Shown one piece after another: positions 19,401 to 28,546 of a DNA stretch of 64,000 nucleotides (position 1 is its first letter; each line of letters begins with the position of its first letter). The position numbers and the translations under genes are program-made. Source of the stretch: an uncultured Clostridia bacterium. GTDB taxonomy: Bacteria > Bacillota > Clostridia > TANB77 > CAG-508. Location: positions 19,731 to 83,730 of the forward strand of contig CAKPKE010000006.1 in NCBI GenBank assembly GCA_934167095.1. The letters run 5' to 3'. Under the pieces are notes generated by a model that saw only the letters and a program-made list of their open reading frames with translations, did not search any database and was not told where the DNA came from.

Positions 19401-19874
19401 ATGGATATTATAAAATCAATTGAACATGAACAATTAAAGAATAAAATTCCTGATTTAAAAATTGGTGATACAGTAAGAGTTCATCAAAGAATTAAAGAAG
19501 GAAATAGAGAAAGAATCCAAGTTTTTGAAGGAATAATAATCAAAAAACAAGGTGGAAGTGTAAATGCAACATTTACAGTAAGAAGAATTGCTTATGGTGT
19601 AGGAGTAGAAAAAACATTCTTAGTTCACTCACCATTAGTAGAAAAAGTAGAGGTAGTAAGAGTTGGTAAAGCTAGAAGAGCTAAACTATACTACTTAAGA
19701 GATAGAGTTGGTAAAGCAGCTAAGACAAAGGAAAATGTAGGAGCAAAAATCGAATCTAAATATATCGAAGTAAAAGCTGATACAACAGTTGAACCAGTAG
19801 TAGAAGAAGTTAAAGCTACTGAAACTGTAGAAGTAGCAGAAGCTCCTGTAGCTGAAGCACCAAAAGCAGAATAA
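19401..19874 (+). CDS. rplS: 50S ribosomal protein L19 with C-terminal acidic extension
   Basis: ATG 19401 follows GAAAGGAGATATC. Residues 1-113 are a standard L19 ([59 protein letters not shown]). A roughly 40-residue Glu/Val/Ala-rich tail follows, ending [11 protein letters not shown], which typical L19 lacks. The tail is low in complexity and probably disordered. It is the last gene of the operon and is followed by a strong terminator. Confidence 0.96.
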   Translation: MDIIKSIEHEQLKNKIPDLKIGDTVRVHQRIKEGNRERIQVFEGIIIKKQGGSVNATFTVRRIAYGVGVEKTFLVHSPLVEKVEVVRVGKARRAKLYYLRDRVGKAAKTKENVGAKIESKYIEVKADTTVEPVVEEVKATETVEVAEAPVAEAPKAE

Positions 19875-19885
19875 TAAATATTAAA

Positions 19886-19923
19886 AATAATTCAAGTTAT
19901 TTAATAGCTTGAATTATTTTTTT
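19886..19923 (+). terminator. Terminator of the SRP/ribosome operon
   Basis: The 11-base arms AATAATTCAAG and CTTGAATTATT are followed by a T run. Confidence 0.9.
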
Positions 19924-19967
19924 GCTCTAGAATTTACTTTAGAAATTTCAAATGATAAAAAAATAAA

Positions 19968-20003
19968 AATTTCCATTAGAATTTTTTTAATCTAATGGAA
20001 ATT
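19968..20003 (-). terminator. Terminator of the Lon-like gene
   Basis: The 13-base arms AATTTCCATTAGA and TCTAATGGAAATT are followed, on the minus strand, by TTTTTATTTTTTT. Confidence 0.88.
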
Positions 20004-20017
20004 ATAAATTATATTTT

Positions 20018-22411
20018 TTAATCTTCTTTACTAATTTTAGCAAATTTCTTTAATTTTTCATAAGCTAAGTAGTTGATTGTACCAGCAGGGAATTTGCCAG
20101 AAACAGGATCTTTCTTTCCAGCAGGAACTCCTGTTAATAATTCAATTCCTTGCTCTATTGTCTCAATAGCATATATGTGGAACTGCTTGTTTCTTACTGC
20201 TTCAACAACTTCATCTGATAAATTTAAGTTTTTAACGTTTAATTTTGGTATCATAACACCTTGAGTTCCATCAAGGCCTCTTGATTTACATATTTTAAAG
20301 AAACCCTCAATTTTATCATTAACTCCACCGATTGGTTGAATTTCACCTTTTTGATTTACAGAACCTGTAACACTAATTGCTTGATTTATTGGTATTCCAG
20401 AAAGGCTTGAAAGTATTGCATAAAGCTCTGTACTAGAAGCACTATCACCATCCACGCCATTGTATAATTGTTCAAAACATAGACTTGCAGTTAGTGATAA
20501 AGGAATATCTTGTGCAAACATTTCTCCTAAATATCCAGTAAGAATATATACACCTTTTGAATGAGTTGAACCAGACATGTCAACTTCACGCTCAATGTTT
20601 ATTATTCCATTTTTTCCAACATAAGTACTAGCTGTTATTCTAGCAGGAAGTCCAAAAGCATAAGTTCCAACATTCATAACTGTTAGACCATTGATTTGTC
20701 CAACTTTAAATCCTGTAGTATCTATTAAAAGTGTGTGTGAATCTATCATTTCCATGTATTTTTCACTGTATTTTTGAGCTCTTTCTAATCTTTGTTTTAA
20801 AGCCTCATCGACAATTTTTCCAGTGATTACTTTTTCTCGTTTTAATCTTGCAAGTGTTGCTGCTTCACCAACAACTTGAGTAATTTCACTAAATCTAGTA
20901 GAAAGTTTTGATTGGTCATCAGCTAGACGAGATGCAAATTCTATTATTTTTGCCATTCCAGATCTGTCAAGAGGTGGAAGCTCTTCGGCTAAGCAAAAAC
21001 CATGAACTACTTGAGCAAGTTTATTCATATTTTCCTGAGAAAATGGAGCATCATCTTCAAATTCTACTTTTATTTTGAATAACTTTTTGAAGTCATTATC
21101 AACAGATATTAATGTTTGATAAATTGAATCACTTCCAATTACAATCACTTTTAAATTAAGTGGAATAGGTTCTGGTTTTAGTGAAACCATGACCATAGAA
21201 GAATGTTGGTCAACTAAGTTTTCTATTCCAAGTTCTTTAGTACGAAGAACTTTTTTTAATGTTTCATAGCACATTTGGTTAGATAAAATATCTGTTGCTT
21301 GCATGATTAAATATCCACCATTTGCAATATGAAGAAGTCCTGGCTTTAACATTGTGTAATCTGTTTTTAAGCTACCATAGTAATTTTCATATTCAAGCTT
21401 ACCAAATAGGTTAGGGTAAGAGTAGTTTGAATCCATTATAACAGGAGCACCTTCACGGTTGCTGTTATCAATAAATAAATTTACTCTATAATTTAACCAA
21501 GGTTTTACTAGTTCTTGTCTTTGCATTGGTTGTGGTGGTTGTTGATTTTTTTCATCATCAGCTGTTAAAAATGCGTTGATATTTCTTAAAATATCTTTTT
21601 TTACATCGTCTAAAAATTTATTTATTTTTTTGTTTCTTTTGAAATTAGCTTTTATATAATTAATATGAGCGTTTACTGTAAGAAGAGCAACGTTTGATTG
21701 CCATTCACTTACTTTTTTATCAGCTTCAGATTGTATCATTTTTATTTGAGTGATAGCTTCCATAACATGTTGTTGAACTATGCTAGATTTTTCCTCAAAT
21801 TCTTTTTTGATTTGCTCATCTAATTTTTCAAATTCTTCTTCTTCAATGGTTCTACCATTTATAACAGGCATCATATAAATACCGTTTTTGGCAGACTTTA
21901 CTTGAAAGCCATATTGAATAGAAGTAGCATTTAATTTATCCATTAAAACAGTTCTTTTTGTTTCATATTCTTGCTTTAAAAGAGCTTTTTCTTTTTCAAA
22001 ATCATCATTGCTGAAAGTTTCTTTTATATCTCTTTTTATATCAGCAATAAATCTGTCCATAGCTTCTTTGAATTCTTTTCCTTGACCTGCAGTAAGTGAA
22101 ATTGCAACTGGTTCATTTGGATTATCAAAGTTATAAACGTAACACCAATCTTGAGGTGTTTTTTTCTTCTTAGAAATAGTATCTAAGTAATGTTTTGTGT
22201 ACATTGTTTTTCCAACACCACTAGGCCCTTCAAGATAGATGTTGTATCCGTTTATATCAACATTTAGACCAAATTCTAAGGCTTTAATTCCTCTGTCTTG
22301 ACCAATTCCTGTGTTGATAGGCTGTAAAGTGTCTGTTGTATCAAAATTAAAAAGGTCAACATTGCAAGTTGATTTTAATTTTTTGTATGAAAGTTCAAAT
22401 TCATTTTTCAT
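20018..22411 (-). CDS. Lon-like ATP-dependent protease (AAA_32 / Lon_C)
   Basis: ATG 22411 is chosen because GGAGG lies just upstream; a further in-frame ATG at 22426 precedes that site. The 797-residue protein has an AAA module with Walker A YLEGPSGVGKTMYTK, a long coiled-coil insertion (residues ~125-260) and HIANGGYLIMQATDIL. The C-terminal Lon protease domain has the catalytic Ser in GVDGDSASSTELYAIL and Lys in IGGVNDKIEGFF. This is the soluble LonB-like/YcbZ-type family rather than housekeeping LonA. Its cellular substrates are not known to me. It lies 22 bases downstream of rimI on the same strand. Confidence 0.92.
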   Translation of the reverse strand: MKNEFELSYKKLKSTCNVDLFNFDTTDTLQPINTGIGQDRGIKALEFGLNVDINGYNIYLEGPSGVGKTMYTKHYLDTISKKKKTPQDWCYVYNFDNPNEPVAISLTAGQGKEFKEAMDRFIADIKRDIKETFSNDDFEKEKALLKQEYETKRTVLMDKLNATSIQYGFQVKSAKNGIYMMPVINGRTIEEEEFEKLDEQIKKEFEEKSSIVQQHVMEAITQIKMIQSEADKKVSEWQSNVALLTVNAHINYIKANFKRNKKINKFLDDVKKDILRNINAFLTADDEKNQQPPQPMQRQELVKPWLNYRVNLFIDNSNREGAPVIMDSNYSYPNLFGKLEYENYYGSLKTDYTMLKPGLLHIANGGYLIMQATDILSNQMCYETLKKVLRTKELGIENLVDQHSSMVMVSLKPEPIPLNLKVIVIGSDSIYQTLISVDNDFKKLFKIKVEFEDDAPFSQENMNKLAQVVHGFCLAEELPPLDRSGMAKIIEFASRLADDQSKLSTRFSEITQVVGEAATLARLKREKVITGKIVDEALKQRLERAQKYSEKYMEMIDSHTLLIDTTGFKVGQINGLTVMNVGTYAFGLPARITASTYVGKNGIINIEREVDMSGSTHSKGVYILTGYLGEMFAQDIPLSLTASLCFEQLYNGVDGDSASSTELYAILSSLSGIPINQAISVTGSVNQKGEIQPIGGVNDKIEGFFKICKSRGLDGTQGVMIPKLNVKNLNLSDEVVEAVRNKQFHIYAIETIEQGIELLTGVPAGKKDPVSGKFPAGTINYLAYEKLKKFAKISKED

Positions 22412-22433
22412 TTGTAAATCCTCCATTTATTAT

Positions 22434-22869
22434 CTATTGTAAATTTAATGTCATAAGTAATGCGTCTGTTTCGTTATTATAATACTTTTTTCGACAACCG
22501 ACTTTACTGAAATTATACTTTTTATATAAGTTAATTGCAATAGTATTTTCTACATTAACTTCTAAATTTATACTTTTAATTTTTGCTTCTTTACAAAAAT
22601 TTATAGTGCTTTCTAAAATAAAATTTGATATGCCTTGACCACGATGGTCTTTTTTTACAACAATATTCATAAGTTCGGCTTCATCAAAGATTATTTTTAT
22701 TCCACAAAAACCGTAAAATTAAATCTTGATTTTTGCAAATAAAATATTTTGAAGTACTAGAATTAAGTTCTTCTTTTAAAGTTTCATAAGTCCAAAAATT
22801 ATCAAAGTCAGCATATAAAGAATTTTTAATTTCTTCTAAATCAGATAAATTCATTTGTAAAAATTCCAT
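22434..22869 (-). CDS. rimI: Ribosomal-protein alanine N-acetyltransferase RimI, read through a +1 shift at CGG
   Basis: A 144-residue GNAT-fold acetyltransferase, normal in length if the C of the in-frame CGG at 22713-22711 (minus strand) is skipped. The first frame gives MEFLQMNLSDLEEIKNSLYA up to NQDLIL. The shift gives GFCGIKIIFDEAELMNI and continues into the acetyl-CoA site VVKKDHRGQGISNFILE, with ENTIAINLYKKYNFSKVG near the end. Without the shift the protein ends at residue 61. It is downstream of tsaB in the conserved tsaE-tsaB-rimI order, which supports its identity. Confidence 0.87.
22710..22713 (-). other. Candidate +1 frameshift site CGGT in rimI
   Basis: On the minus strand the zero frame reads TTA-CGG-TTT-TTG and soon stops. 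Skipping C gives TTA-GGT-TTT-TGT-GGA (LGFCG), the usual RimI beta strand. Confidence 0.73.
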
Positions 22870-22949
22870 ATTAAATTTAATTCCTTTCTTGCTTTACTAA
22901 AAGATATAATAAAAGTTTTTGTTTGACTTTGAAAATAACAAAAGCCAAA

Positions 22950-23672
22950 TTATAATTTATTATTTTTAAGAGCTTGTTCTGCTTGAGATGCTCTTAAGTA
23001 AAGAGGAGAAAGCATATTAGAATCTCCAATTTTTCCGTTTTTGAAGTTTGAATAGGCGCATTTTGTAAGAGATATGCCATTTTGTGTGTTATTATCACAA
23101 AATTCTACATTTTCAAAAACAGAAGCTGACTCTGTAATTAAGTTTTTATATAAAATAGAAGCATCCCCAACAAAAGTAATAGGGTCTTTTGTACTAGTAA
23201 TTTGAGATAGGAATGTTGCAAGAACAATATTTATATTATCTGCAATAAAATCTGCTTTTTTCTCATAATGGCCATTGTCATTATAGAAGAACCCACCATA
23301 AACATTTGAATTTTTGCAATCTATTAAAGAAATAATGTAGCCATTATTTGAAGTATTGTATGCCAAACTTTCAAGTGAAGAAATACCAGTTGCTTTAATA
23401 TTTTTACTGTCAACAAAAGCTTTGCAAGATGCAATTCCAATACGAATTCCTGTAAAAGAGCCAGGACCTATAGAACATGCAACAAGGTCAATATTATTTA
23501 AGCTTAAGTTAGCTTCTTTAAAAGCTTGGTCTACCATAGGCATAAGTTTTTGAGAATGAGTTTTTTCATCGTCATTATTTTTTTCTACGAGTATGTCAAT
23601 TTTATCATCTAAACATTCAGAAATTGCAACACAACAATTTGCTGAAGAAGTATCAATAGCAAGTATTTTCAT
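22950..23672 (-). CDS. tsaB: tRNA threonylcarbamoyladenosine protein TsaB
   Basis: A 240-residue ASKHA-fold partner of TsaD in t6A37 synthesis. It opens with MKILAIDTSSANCCVAI and has VDQAFKEANLSLNNIDLVAC and the hallmark GPGSFTGIRIGIASCKAF. It lies between tsaE (17 bases upstream) and rimI (80 bases downstream) on the same strand. Length and motifs are typical. Confidence 0.95.
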   Translation of the reverse strand: MKILAIDTSSANCCVAISECLDDKIDILVEKNNDDEKTHSQKLMPMVDQAFKEANLSLNNIDLVACSIGPGSFTGIRIGIASCKAFVDSKNIKATGISSLESLAYNTSNNGYIISLIDCKNSNVYGGFFYNDNGHYEKKADFIADNINIVLATFLSQITSTKDPITFVGDASILYKNLITESASVFENVEFCDNNTQNGISLTKCAYSNFKNGKIGDSNMLSPLYLRASQAEQALKNNKL

Positions 23673-23689
23673 AATAATCCTTTCTAAAA

Positions 23690-24109
23690 TTAAAAATTTT
23701 CTATAATAAGTTTTCTGTAATTTTCGTTTTCAAAGCTTCTGCTAAAAGTGATTTTTGTATAATGTGTTAGCATGCTTTCAATCATTTCGCCCCATTCAAA
23801 TATGCAAATTCCATTATGCAGATATTCTTCGCCACCCATTGCATAAAATTCAGAACTGTCAGCTAGTCTGTATAAGTCAAAGTGGTAAATATTAATATGT
23901 GAAGCATTATATTCATTCACAATATTAAAAGTAGGACTAGAAATTTCATTTTCTAATCCAAAATATTTTAGAACACCTTGAGTAAATTTTGTTTTTCCAG
24001 AGCCTAAATCTCCAGATAAAATTATTACAGAATCTTTATTAAGCGACTTTGCAAAATTGTAAGCAAAATCAATAGTTTCGTTTTCTGATTTTGAAATAAA
24101 TTCGTTCAT
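23690..24109 (-). CDS. tsaE: tRNA threonylcarbamoyladenosine biosynthesis ATPase TsaE
   Basis: A 139-residue P-loop ATPase needed for t6A formation with TsaB and TsaD. Walker A is ILSGDLGSGKTKFTQGV, followed by SSPTFNIVNEY, HFDLYRL and ICIFEWGEMIE. It is the first gene of the minus-strand tsaE-tsaB-rimI operon. About 200 bases of AT-rich, divergently shared promoter region separate it from the glucosaminidase gene. Confidence 0.95.
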   Translation of the reverse strand: MNEFISKSENETIDFAYNFAKSLNKDSVIILSGDLGSGKTKFTQGVLKYFGLENEISSPTFNIVNEYNASHINIYHFDLYRLADSSEFYAMGGEEYLHNGICIFEWGEMIESMLTHYTKITFSRSFENENYRKLIIENF

Positions 24110-24316
24110 TTTTGTTCCTTTTTCTACAATTAAAATTTCAATTTGTATTTTATAACACTAGAGTTGATTTTGCAAGAATATTATCAAATTTAAGGAAAAA
24201 AATACACTTGAATAAATAAGAATATTAGGATAAAATGTAGAAAGAGGACGAAAATTTTAAAAATATAATAAATTCATCAAGTTTTTTGACTTGCAAGGAA
24301 GGAATGTAAGTGAAAA

Positions 24317-25519
24317 ATGAAAAATAAAATATATATGATTACTGTTATAATTTCAATAATTGTGATGTCTACATTAATAATTTTTGCAAGTGTGGTAATA
24401 AAGAAAAAATATTTTGAAAACGAAGTTTTTGCAATGAGCTCAAATTATCAATTAAAAGAAATTGAAAACAATGAATATAATATCAAAAATATAATTGAAG
24501 AAAATACAAAAGATAGCATTACAGAAACCTTAGAAAAAGAAGAAAGAGATGTTGAATTTACTACAAAATATGTAAATTCTAGTTCGATTGCAACAGGAAC
24601 CTACCAAGTTTTGCAAGACGGAATGGATGGAAAAGAAATTGTAACTACAAAGAAAAAATACATAAATGGTGAACTTGCTGAAGAAGAAATTGTAAGCACT
24701 AAACTTGTAAAATCTTCACTTGAAAAAATAGTTCAAGTAGGAACAGGACCAAGTTCATTAAAATATCAAATAAATGTAAATGACAAAATGTATGTAACAT
24801 CTAGTCTTCTTCCAATTTATTCAGAAGCTGATAGAAATTCTACAAAAATTATATCTGTAAATAAAAATGAGGAAGTTACAATACTTGAAATATCAGGTGA
24901 CTTTGTAAAAGTAAAATATGGAAGTTATAAAGGTTGGGCACCAAAGGATTGCCTAACTAAAACAAATCCTACAAAAGGACAAGGAGAAGAAACAAAAGAA
25001 AGCTCAAAAGCAGAGCTTGCAAGTTCTTTAAGTAAAGATATGTTACTAAATAAGCCGAGTGGATTGTCACTTGAACAATTTAAAAAAGTACTTACAGGAG
25101 ATTCACAAGATAAAAGAAATGTGTTTAATGACAATTATCAATATTTTTATTATGCAGAACAACAATATAATGTAAATGGAATATTTTTAGCAGCTGTTGC
25201 AATTCACGAAAGTGCTTGGGGAACATCAAAAATGGCTCAAAATAAAAATAATCTATTTGGATATGGAGCTTATGACAGCAATCCGTCTGATAATGCTTAT
25301 GTTTTTAAAAATGTTTCAGAAGGAATAGACCTTCTTGCAAGAGTTTTTGCAAAGTATTATTTAAATCCAAAAGGAACAGTGATTTATAATAATGAAAGAG
25401 CATCAGGAAGTCATTATAATGGGGCTACTGTTGCTGGTGTAAATAAACATTATGCAACTGATACAAACTGGTCTAATGCAGTATTTAAGTGGATGCAGTA
25501 TTTATACGGAAAAATATAG
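24317..25519 (+). CDS. Secreted peptidoglycan glucosaminidase with G5 and SH3 domains
   Basis: A 400-residue cell-wall hydrolase. An N-terminal membrane anchor or signal (YMITVIISIIVMSTLIIFAS) is followed by a G5-like domain around residues 70-150 (GKEIVTTKKKYINGELAEEE), a bacterial SH3 domain (LPIYSEADRNSTKIISVNKN, GWAPKDCL) and a C-terminal LytD/glucosaminidase domain (GIFLAAVAIHESAWGTSKMA, NNLFGYGAYDSNPSDNAYVF). The catalytic Glu is expected in AIHESAWG. It is monocistronic and ends at a terminator. Confidence 0.9.
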   Translation: MKNKIYMITVIISIIVMSTLIIFASVVIKKKYFENEVFAMSSNYQLKEIENNEYNIKNIIEENTKDSITETLEKEERDVEFTTKYVNSSSIATGTYQVLQDGMDGKEIVTTKKKYINGELAEEEIVSTKLVKSSLEKIVQVGTGPSSLKYQINVNDKMYVTSSLLPIYSEADRNSTKIISVNKNEEVTILEISGDFVKVKYGSYKGWAPKDCLTKTNPTKGQGEETKESSKAELASSLSKDMLLNKPSGLSLEQFKKVLTGDSQDKRNVFNDNYQYFYYAEQQYNVNGIFLAAVAIHESAWGTSKMAQNKNNLFGYGAYDSNPSDNAYVFKNVSEGIDLLARVFAKYYLNPKGTVIYNNERASGSHYNGATVAGVNKHYATDTNWSNAVFKWMQYLYGKI

Positions 25520-25527
25520 AAAAAAAT

Positions 25528-25561
25528 AAAAAAATAGTAAGTATTTCCTTGCTATTTTTTT
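25528..25561 (+). terminator. Terminator after the glucosaminidase gene
   Basis: AAAATAG pairs with CTATTTT around a short loop and is followed by a T run. Confidence 0.75.
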
Positions 25562-25626
25562 ATTTAAGTAGTAGAATATTATGTGTATATGTGAAAATTT
25601 GAAAATAGAAGAAAGGAATAAGCTAA

Positions 25627-26034
25627 ATGAAAAAAATAATTGCAGTACTAACTATAATATTAAGCATGCTAACATGCATGACAGTTTACAATTATGCGGC
25701 AAATGATGTTCAAGAAGCAGAACAAACAACAACAGGAAAATTAATTGAAATAAAAGAAAAAGAATTAAATACTCTAGAAGACTATAAAGAAGCTTATGGT
25801 TCTGATGCCTATGGTTTAACAGCTTTCTTATTAAATAAAATAAGAATATTTAGTATACCATTTTGTTTTGTAACTATAGTTATTGCAGGTATTTATCAAT
25901 ATATAATAGGAATCAGAAAACTTGATGTAAGAGATAAAGGTTTTGCATTAATGATAAGTAGTATAACATTAGTTGTTATATGCCAAGTATTACCACTTGT
26001 GTTTGCTATAGTTGTAAGAGGTTGGAGGAGTTAA
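25627..26034 (+). CDS. Small secreted or membrane protein, VirB2/TrbC-like layout
   Basis: A 135-residue protein with a signal peptide (KKIIAVLTIILSMLTCMTVY), a short acidic segment and two C-terminal membrane helices (IFSIPFCFVTIVIAGIYQYI and ALMISSITLVVICQVLPLVF). Signal peptide plus two helices is the architecture of VirB2/TrbC-type pilins, but similarity alone is too weak to assign. It ends 3 bases before the P-loop gene and clearly belongs to that operon. Confidence 0.65.
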   Translation: MKKIIAVLTIILSMLTCMTVYNYAANDVQEAEQTTTGKLIEIKEKELNTLEDYKEAYGSDAYGLTAFLLNKIRIFSIPFCFVTIVIAGIYQYIIGIRKLDVRDKGFALMISSITLVVICQVLPLVFAIVVRGWRS

Positions 26035-26037
26035 CAA

Positions 26038-28527
26038 ATGAGAGTTTTATTTGCTGTAAATAATGAAAAGGTTTCAGAAGCAATTATCAGAAAATATCAA
26101 TCTATGTATAAAGAAATTATTTCTTGGAAAAATGTTTATTATTTCAACGCAATAATAAAAGAACTACAAAGAGATAAAACGTATGATAGAATAGTAATAG
26201 GCGAAGATTTAGAGGCTTATGCAAATAATAATTATGAAGTTATGGATAACTTCTTATTTGATAGGCTAGACAGAATTAGTGATGAAGCAACTAATAGTAG
26301 TGGTGAGGATATTCCAATAATATTTATTGCAACAGATAGAAGAAATAAGGCAAATCCATTAATAATTAAATTGTTTGGAATAGGCATTTATAATGCACTT
26401 ATTGGAAATGACAGAAGTTACGAAAATGTATGCAAATTAATAGGAAAACCAAGAACTAAAAAAGAAGCTAAAATATATTATGGTATAGATAGCGATGATG
26501 TTGAAGAATACTCAGGTGGAACATCTGATACAGTTCCAGAAAATGAACTAGAAAGTATTATAAGATATTTTAACAAACTTGGAAAAGACGAAGATAGATA
26601 TGTAAAAAGCTTTGATGAAATTACAGCTCAATATACAGATAATCAATTAAGAATAATTGCAGCTAAATTACCATTAAGAGTAAAAGCTGTTCTTGAAGAA
26701 AGTTCTGATAAGTATAAGCAAGTAATGATTGGAAGTGTAAAAGGTCAAATAAATAACATAAAGAAAAAAGAAGAAAATCAAATAACTTCAAGAAATATCT
26801 CTAGTCCTTCTGGAAGAAATGCAATAGGACTTATAAATCATCAACCAAGTGGAATAAAACCAACAAAACCAGTTGTAATTCCTGGAACGGTTGATGTAAA
26901 GAACGTAAAGAAAGTTTATCAAAAAACTACAACTCAATCACAAGTTCAACCTGTAGAGCAAGTAACAAGAAAAGTAGAGTCTGTCCAACCAGCCCAAGAA
27001 CCAATTGCTCAGCCTACTCCAAATATTGCTCAGCAAATACCACAAGTTGAGCCTATAATAGAAACTGAACCAATTGTAGAACAACCAAAAAGAGGCAGAG
27101 GTAGACCTAAGAAAGTTGTAGAAGAACCAGTACAAGAAATAGTTCCAGTTCAAGAACTAGAACCTGTAGAATTACCTATGGTAGAGGCAACAGAAGAACC
27201 AATGGTTAAACCAGAGCCTGTTGTAGAGCAACCAAAGAGAGGAAGAGGTAGACCTAAAAAGGTTGTTGATGAACAAATATCAATACAACAAATTCAACCA
27301 CAACCACAAAGTGAACCTGTAAATTTATTTGATATGACAGAAGAGCCTCAAGAAGAAATTGAAGAGACTCCAAATTTGTTTGATATGCCAAGTGAAGAAC
27401 CTCAAATCTTACCAGGATTTGAAGAAGAACCAGAGCCAATTCAAAATAATAAATATGTGCCAGAAGTTGCAATGCCAATGCTAGAGCCAGAACCAGTTCA
27501 AAAATCAGTTGCAGAGCCAGAACCAATAAAAAATGAGCCTACACCAGTAATACAAAATACATATAATACACCAATAAATAATATGGCTCCAAAAACAAAT
27601 AGTTTACAAGCAACAAAAAATCAAGAAAAAGTTGATATATCTGGTCTTGTTGCACAAAATCAAAAAGTAGTAGCATTTGTAGGAACTTCAAAAAATGGAA
27701 CATCATTCCTAGTAAATAATTTAGCAATGCTACTTTCTCAAAGAGGTATAAAAACAGCAATAGTAGATCTTACTAAAAATAGAAATTCATATTACATATA
27801 TAACCAAAATGATGATACACTAAGAAGTAAATCTGCAAGATGTGCAGAAAACCTTAAAAATGGAATAATTGATGGAATTGAAGTTAACAAAAATTTTACT
27901 GTATTCACAGGTGTTCCTGGAGAAAATGGAGATTTTGATGATTGTGCAGCAATTCTACCAACTTTACTAAGGGGAGAATTTTCTGTAATATTATTAGATT
28001 GTGATTTTGAAACAAATATAAATTATTTTGCTAATGCAACTGAAATATATTTAGTTCAAACATTTGATATACTTACAATTCAACCATTAACAGCATTTTT
28101 AAATGATTTAAAATATAAAGGTGCAATAAATGAAAGTAAATTAAGAGTTGTAGTAAATAAATCTTTAAGACTAAAGAAATTAACAACAGATATGATTATA
28201 GGTGGAATTTCATGTTATAATGATCCAGCTTCAACATATCAAAATTCGTTATTTAATAAAGCAACTATGAAATATGCAGAAATACCATTTGAAGAGCAAA
28301 CTTATGCAAAATATCTTGAAAGATTAGCTGATTGTGAAGTAACATTAAATGGATATTCAAAATATTTCTTAGATGCGCTTGCAAAACTTGCAGATATGGT
28401 ATATCCACTAATTGCTAATAATACATATAGACAACAACCAAGAAATTATAATGACTACAATAGCAATGCACAACCAGGATTTAGAAGAATGAATGATACG
28501 CTAAATAAAATGCGACAAAATTACTAA
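26038..28527 (+). CDS. Large protein with MinD/CpaE-like degenerate P-loop domain and two AT-hook-like motifs
   Basis: An 829-residue protein in three parts. Residues 1-130 look like a receiver/CpaE N-terminal fold (MRVLFAVNNEKVSEAIIRKY). Residues ~270-530 form a Pro/Glu/Gln-rich linker carrying two copies of PKRGRGRPKKV (near 350 and 397), which match the AT-hook core RGRP. Residues ~545-780 are a SIMIBI-type domain (KVVAFVGTSKNGTSFLVNNL, VILLDCDFETNINYF). The Walker A lysines typical of MinD/ParA are missing (GTSKNGTSF), so ATPase activity is doubtful. It may tether DNA or a pole-localised complex. Its partners are the small membrane gene upstream and the GAF protein downstream. Confidence 0.75.
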   Translation: MRVLFAVNNEKVSEAIIRKYQSMYKEIISWKNVYYFNAIIKELQRDKTYDRIVIGEDLEAYANNNYEVMDNFLFDRLDRISDEATNSSGEDIPIIFIATDRRNKANPLIIKLFGIGIYNALIGNDRSYENVCKLIGKPRTKKEAKIYYGIDSDDVEEYSGGTSDTVPENELESIIRYFNKLGKDEDRYVKSFDEITAQYTDNQLRIIAAKLPLRVKAVLEESSDKYKQVMIGSVKGQINNIKKKEENQITSRNISSPSGRNAIGLINHQPSGIKPTKPVVIPGTVDVKNVKKVYQKTTTQSQVQPVEQVTRKVESVQPAQEPIAQPTPNIAQQIPQVEPIIETEPIVEQPKRGRGRPKKVVEEPVQEIVPVQELEPVELPMVEATEEPMVKPEPVVEQPKRGRGRPKKVVDEQISIQQIQPQPQSEPVNLFDMTEEPQEEIEETPNLFDMPSEEPQILPGFEEEPEPIQNNKYVPEVAMPMLEPEPVQKSVAEPEPIKNEPTPVIQNTYNTPINNMAPKTNSLQATKNQEKVDISGLVAQNQKVVAFVGTSKNGTSFLVNNLAMLLSQRGIKTAIVDLTKNRNSYYIYNQNDDTLRSKSARCAENLKNGIIDGIEVNKNFTVFTGVPGENGDFDDCAAILPTLLRGEFSVILLDCDFETNINYFANATEIYLVQTFDILTIQPLTAFLNDLKYKGAINESKLRVVVNKSLRLKKLTTDMIIGGISCYNDPASTYQNSLFNKATMKYAEIPFEEQTYAKYLERLADCEVTLNGYSKYFLDALAKLADMVYPLIANNTYRQQPRNYNDYNSNAQPGFRRMNDTLNKMRQNY

Positions 28528-28546
28528 CAAGAAGAGGTGATAATTT

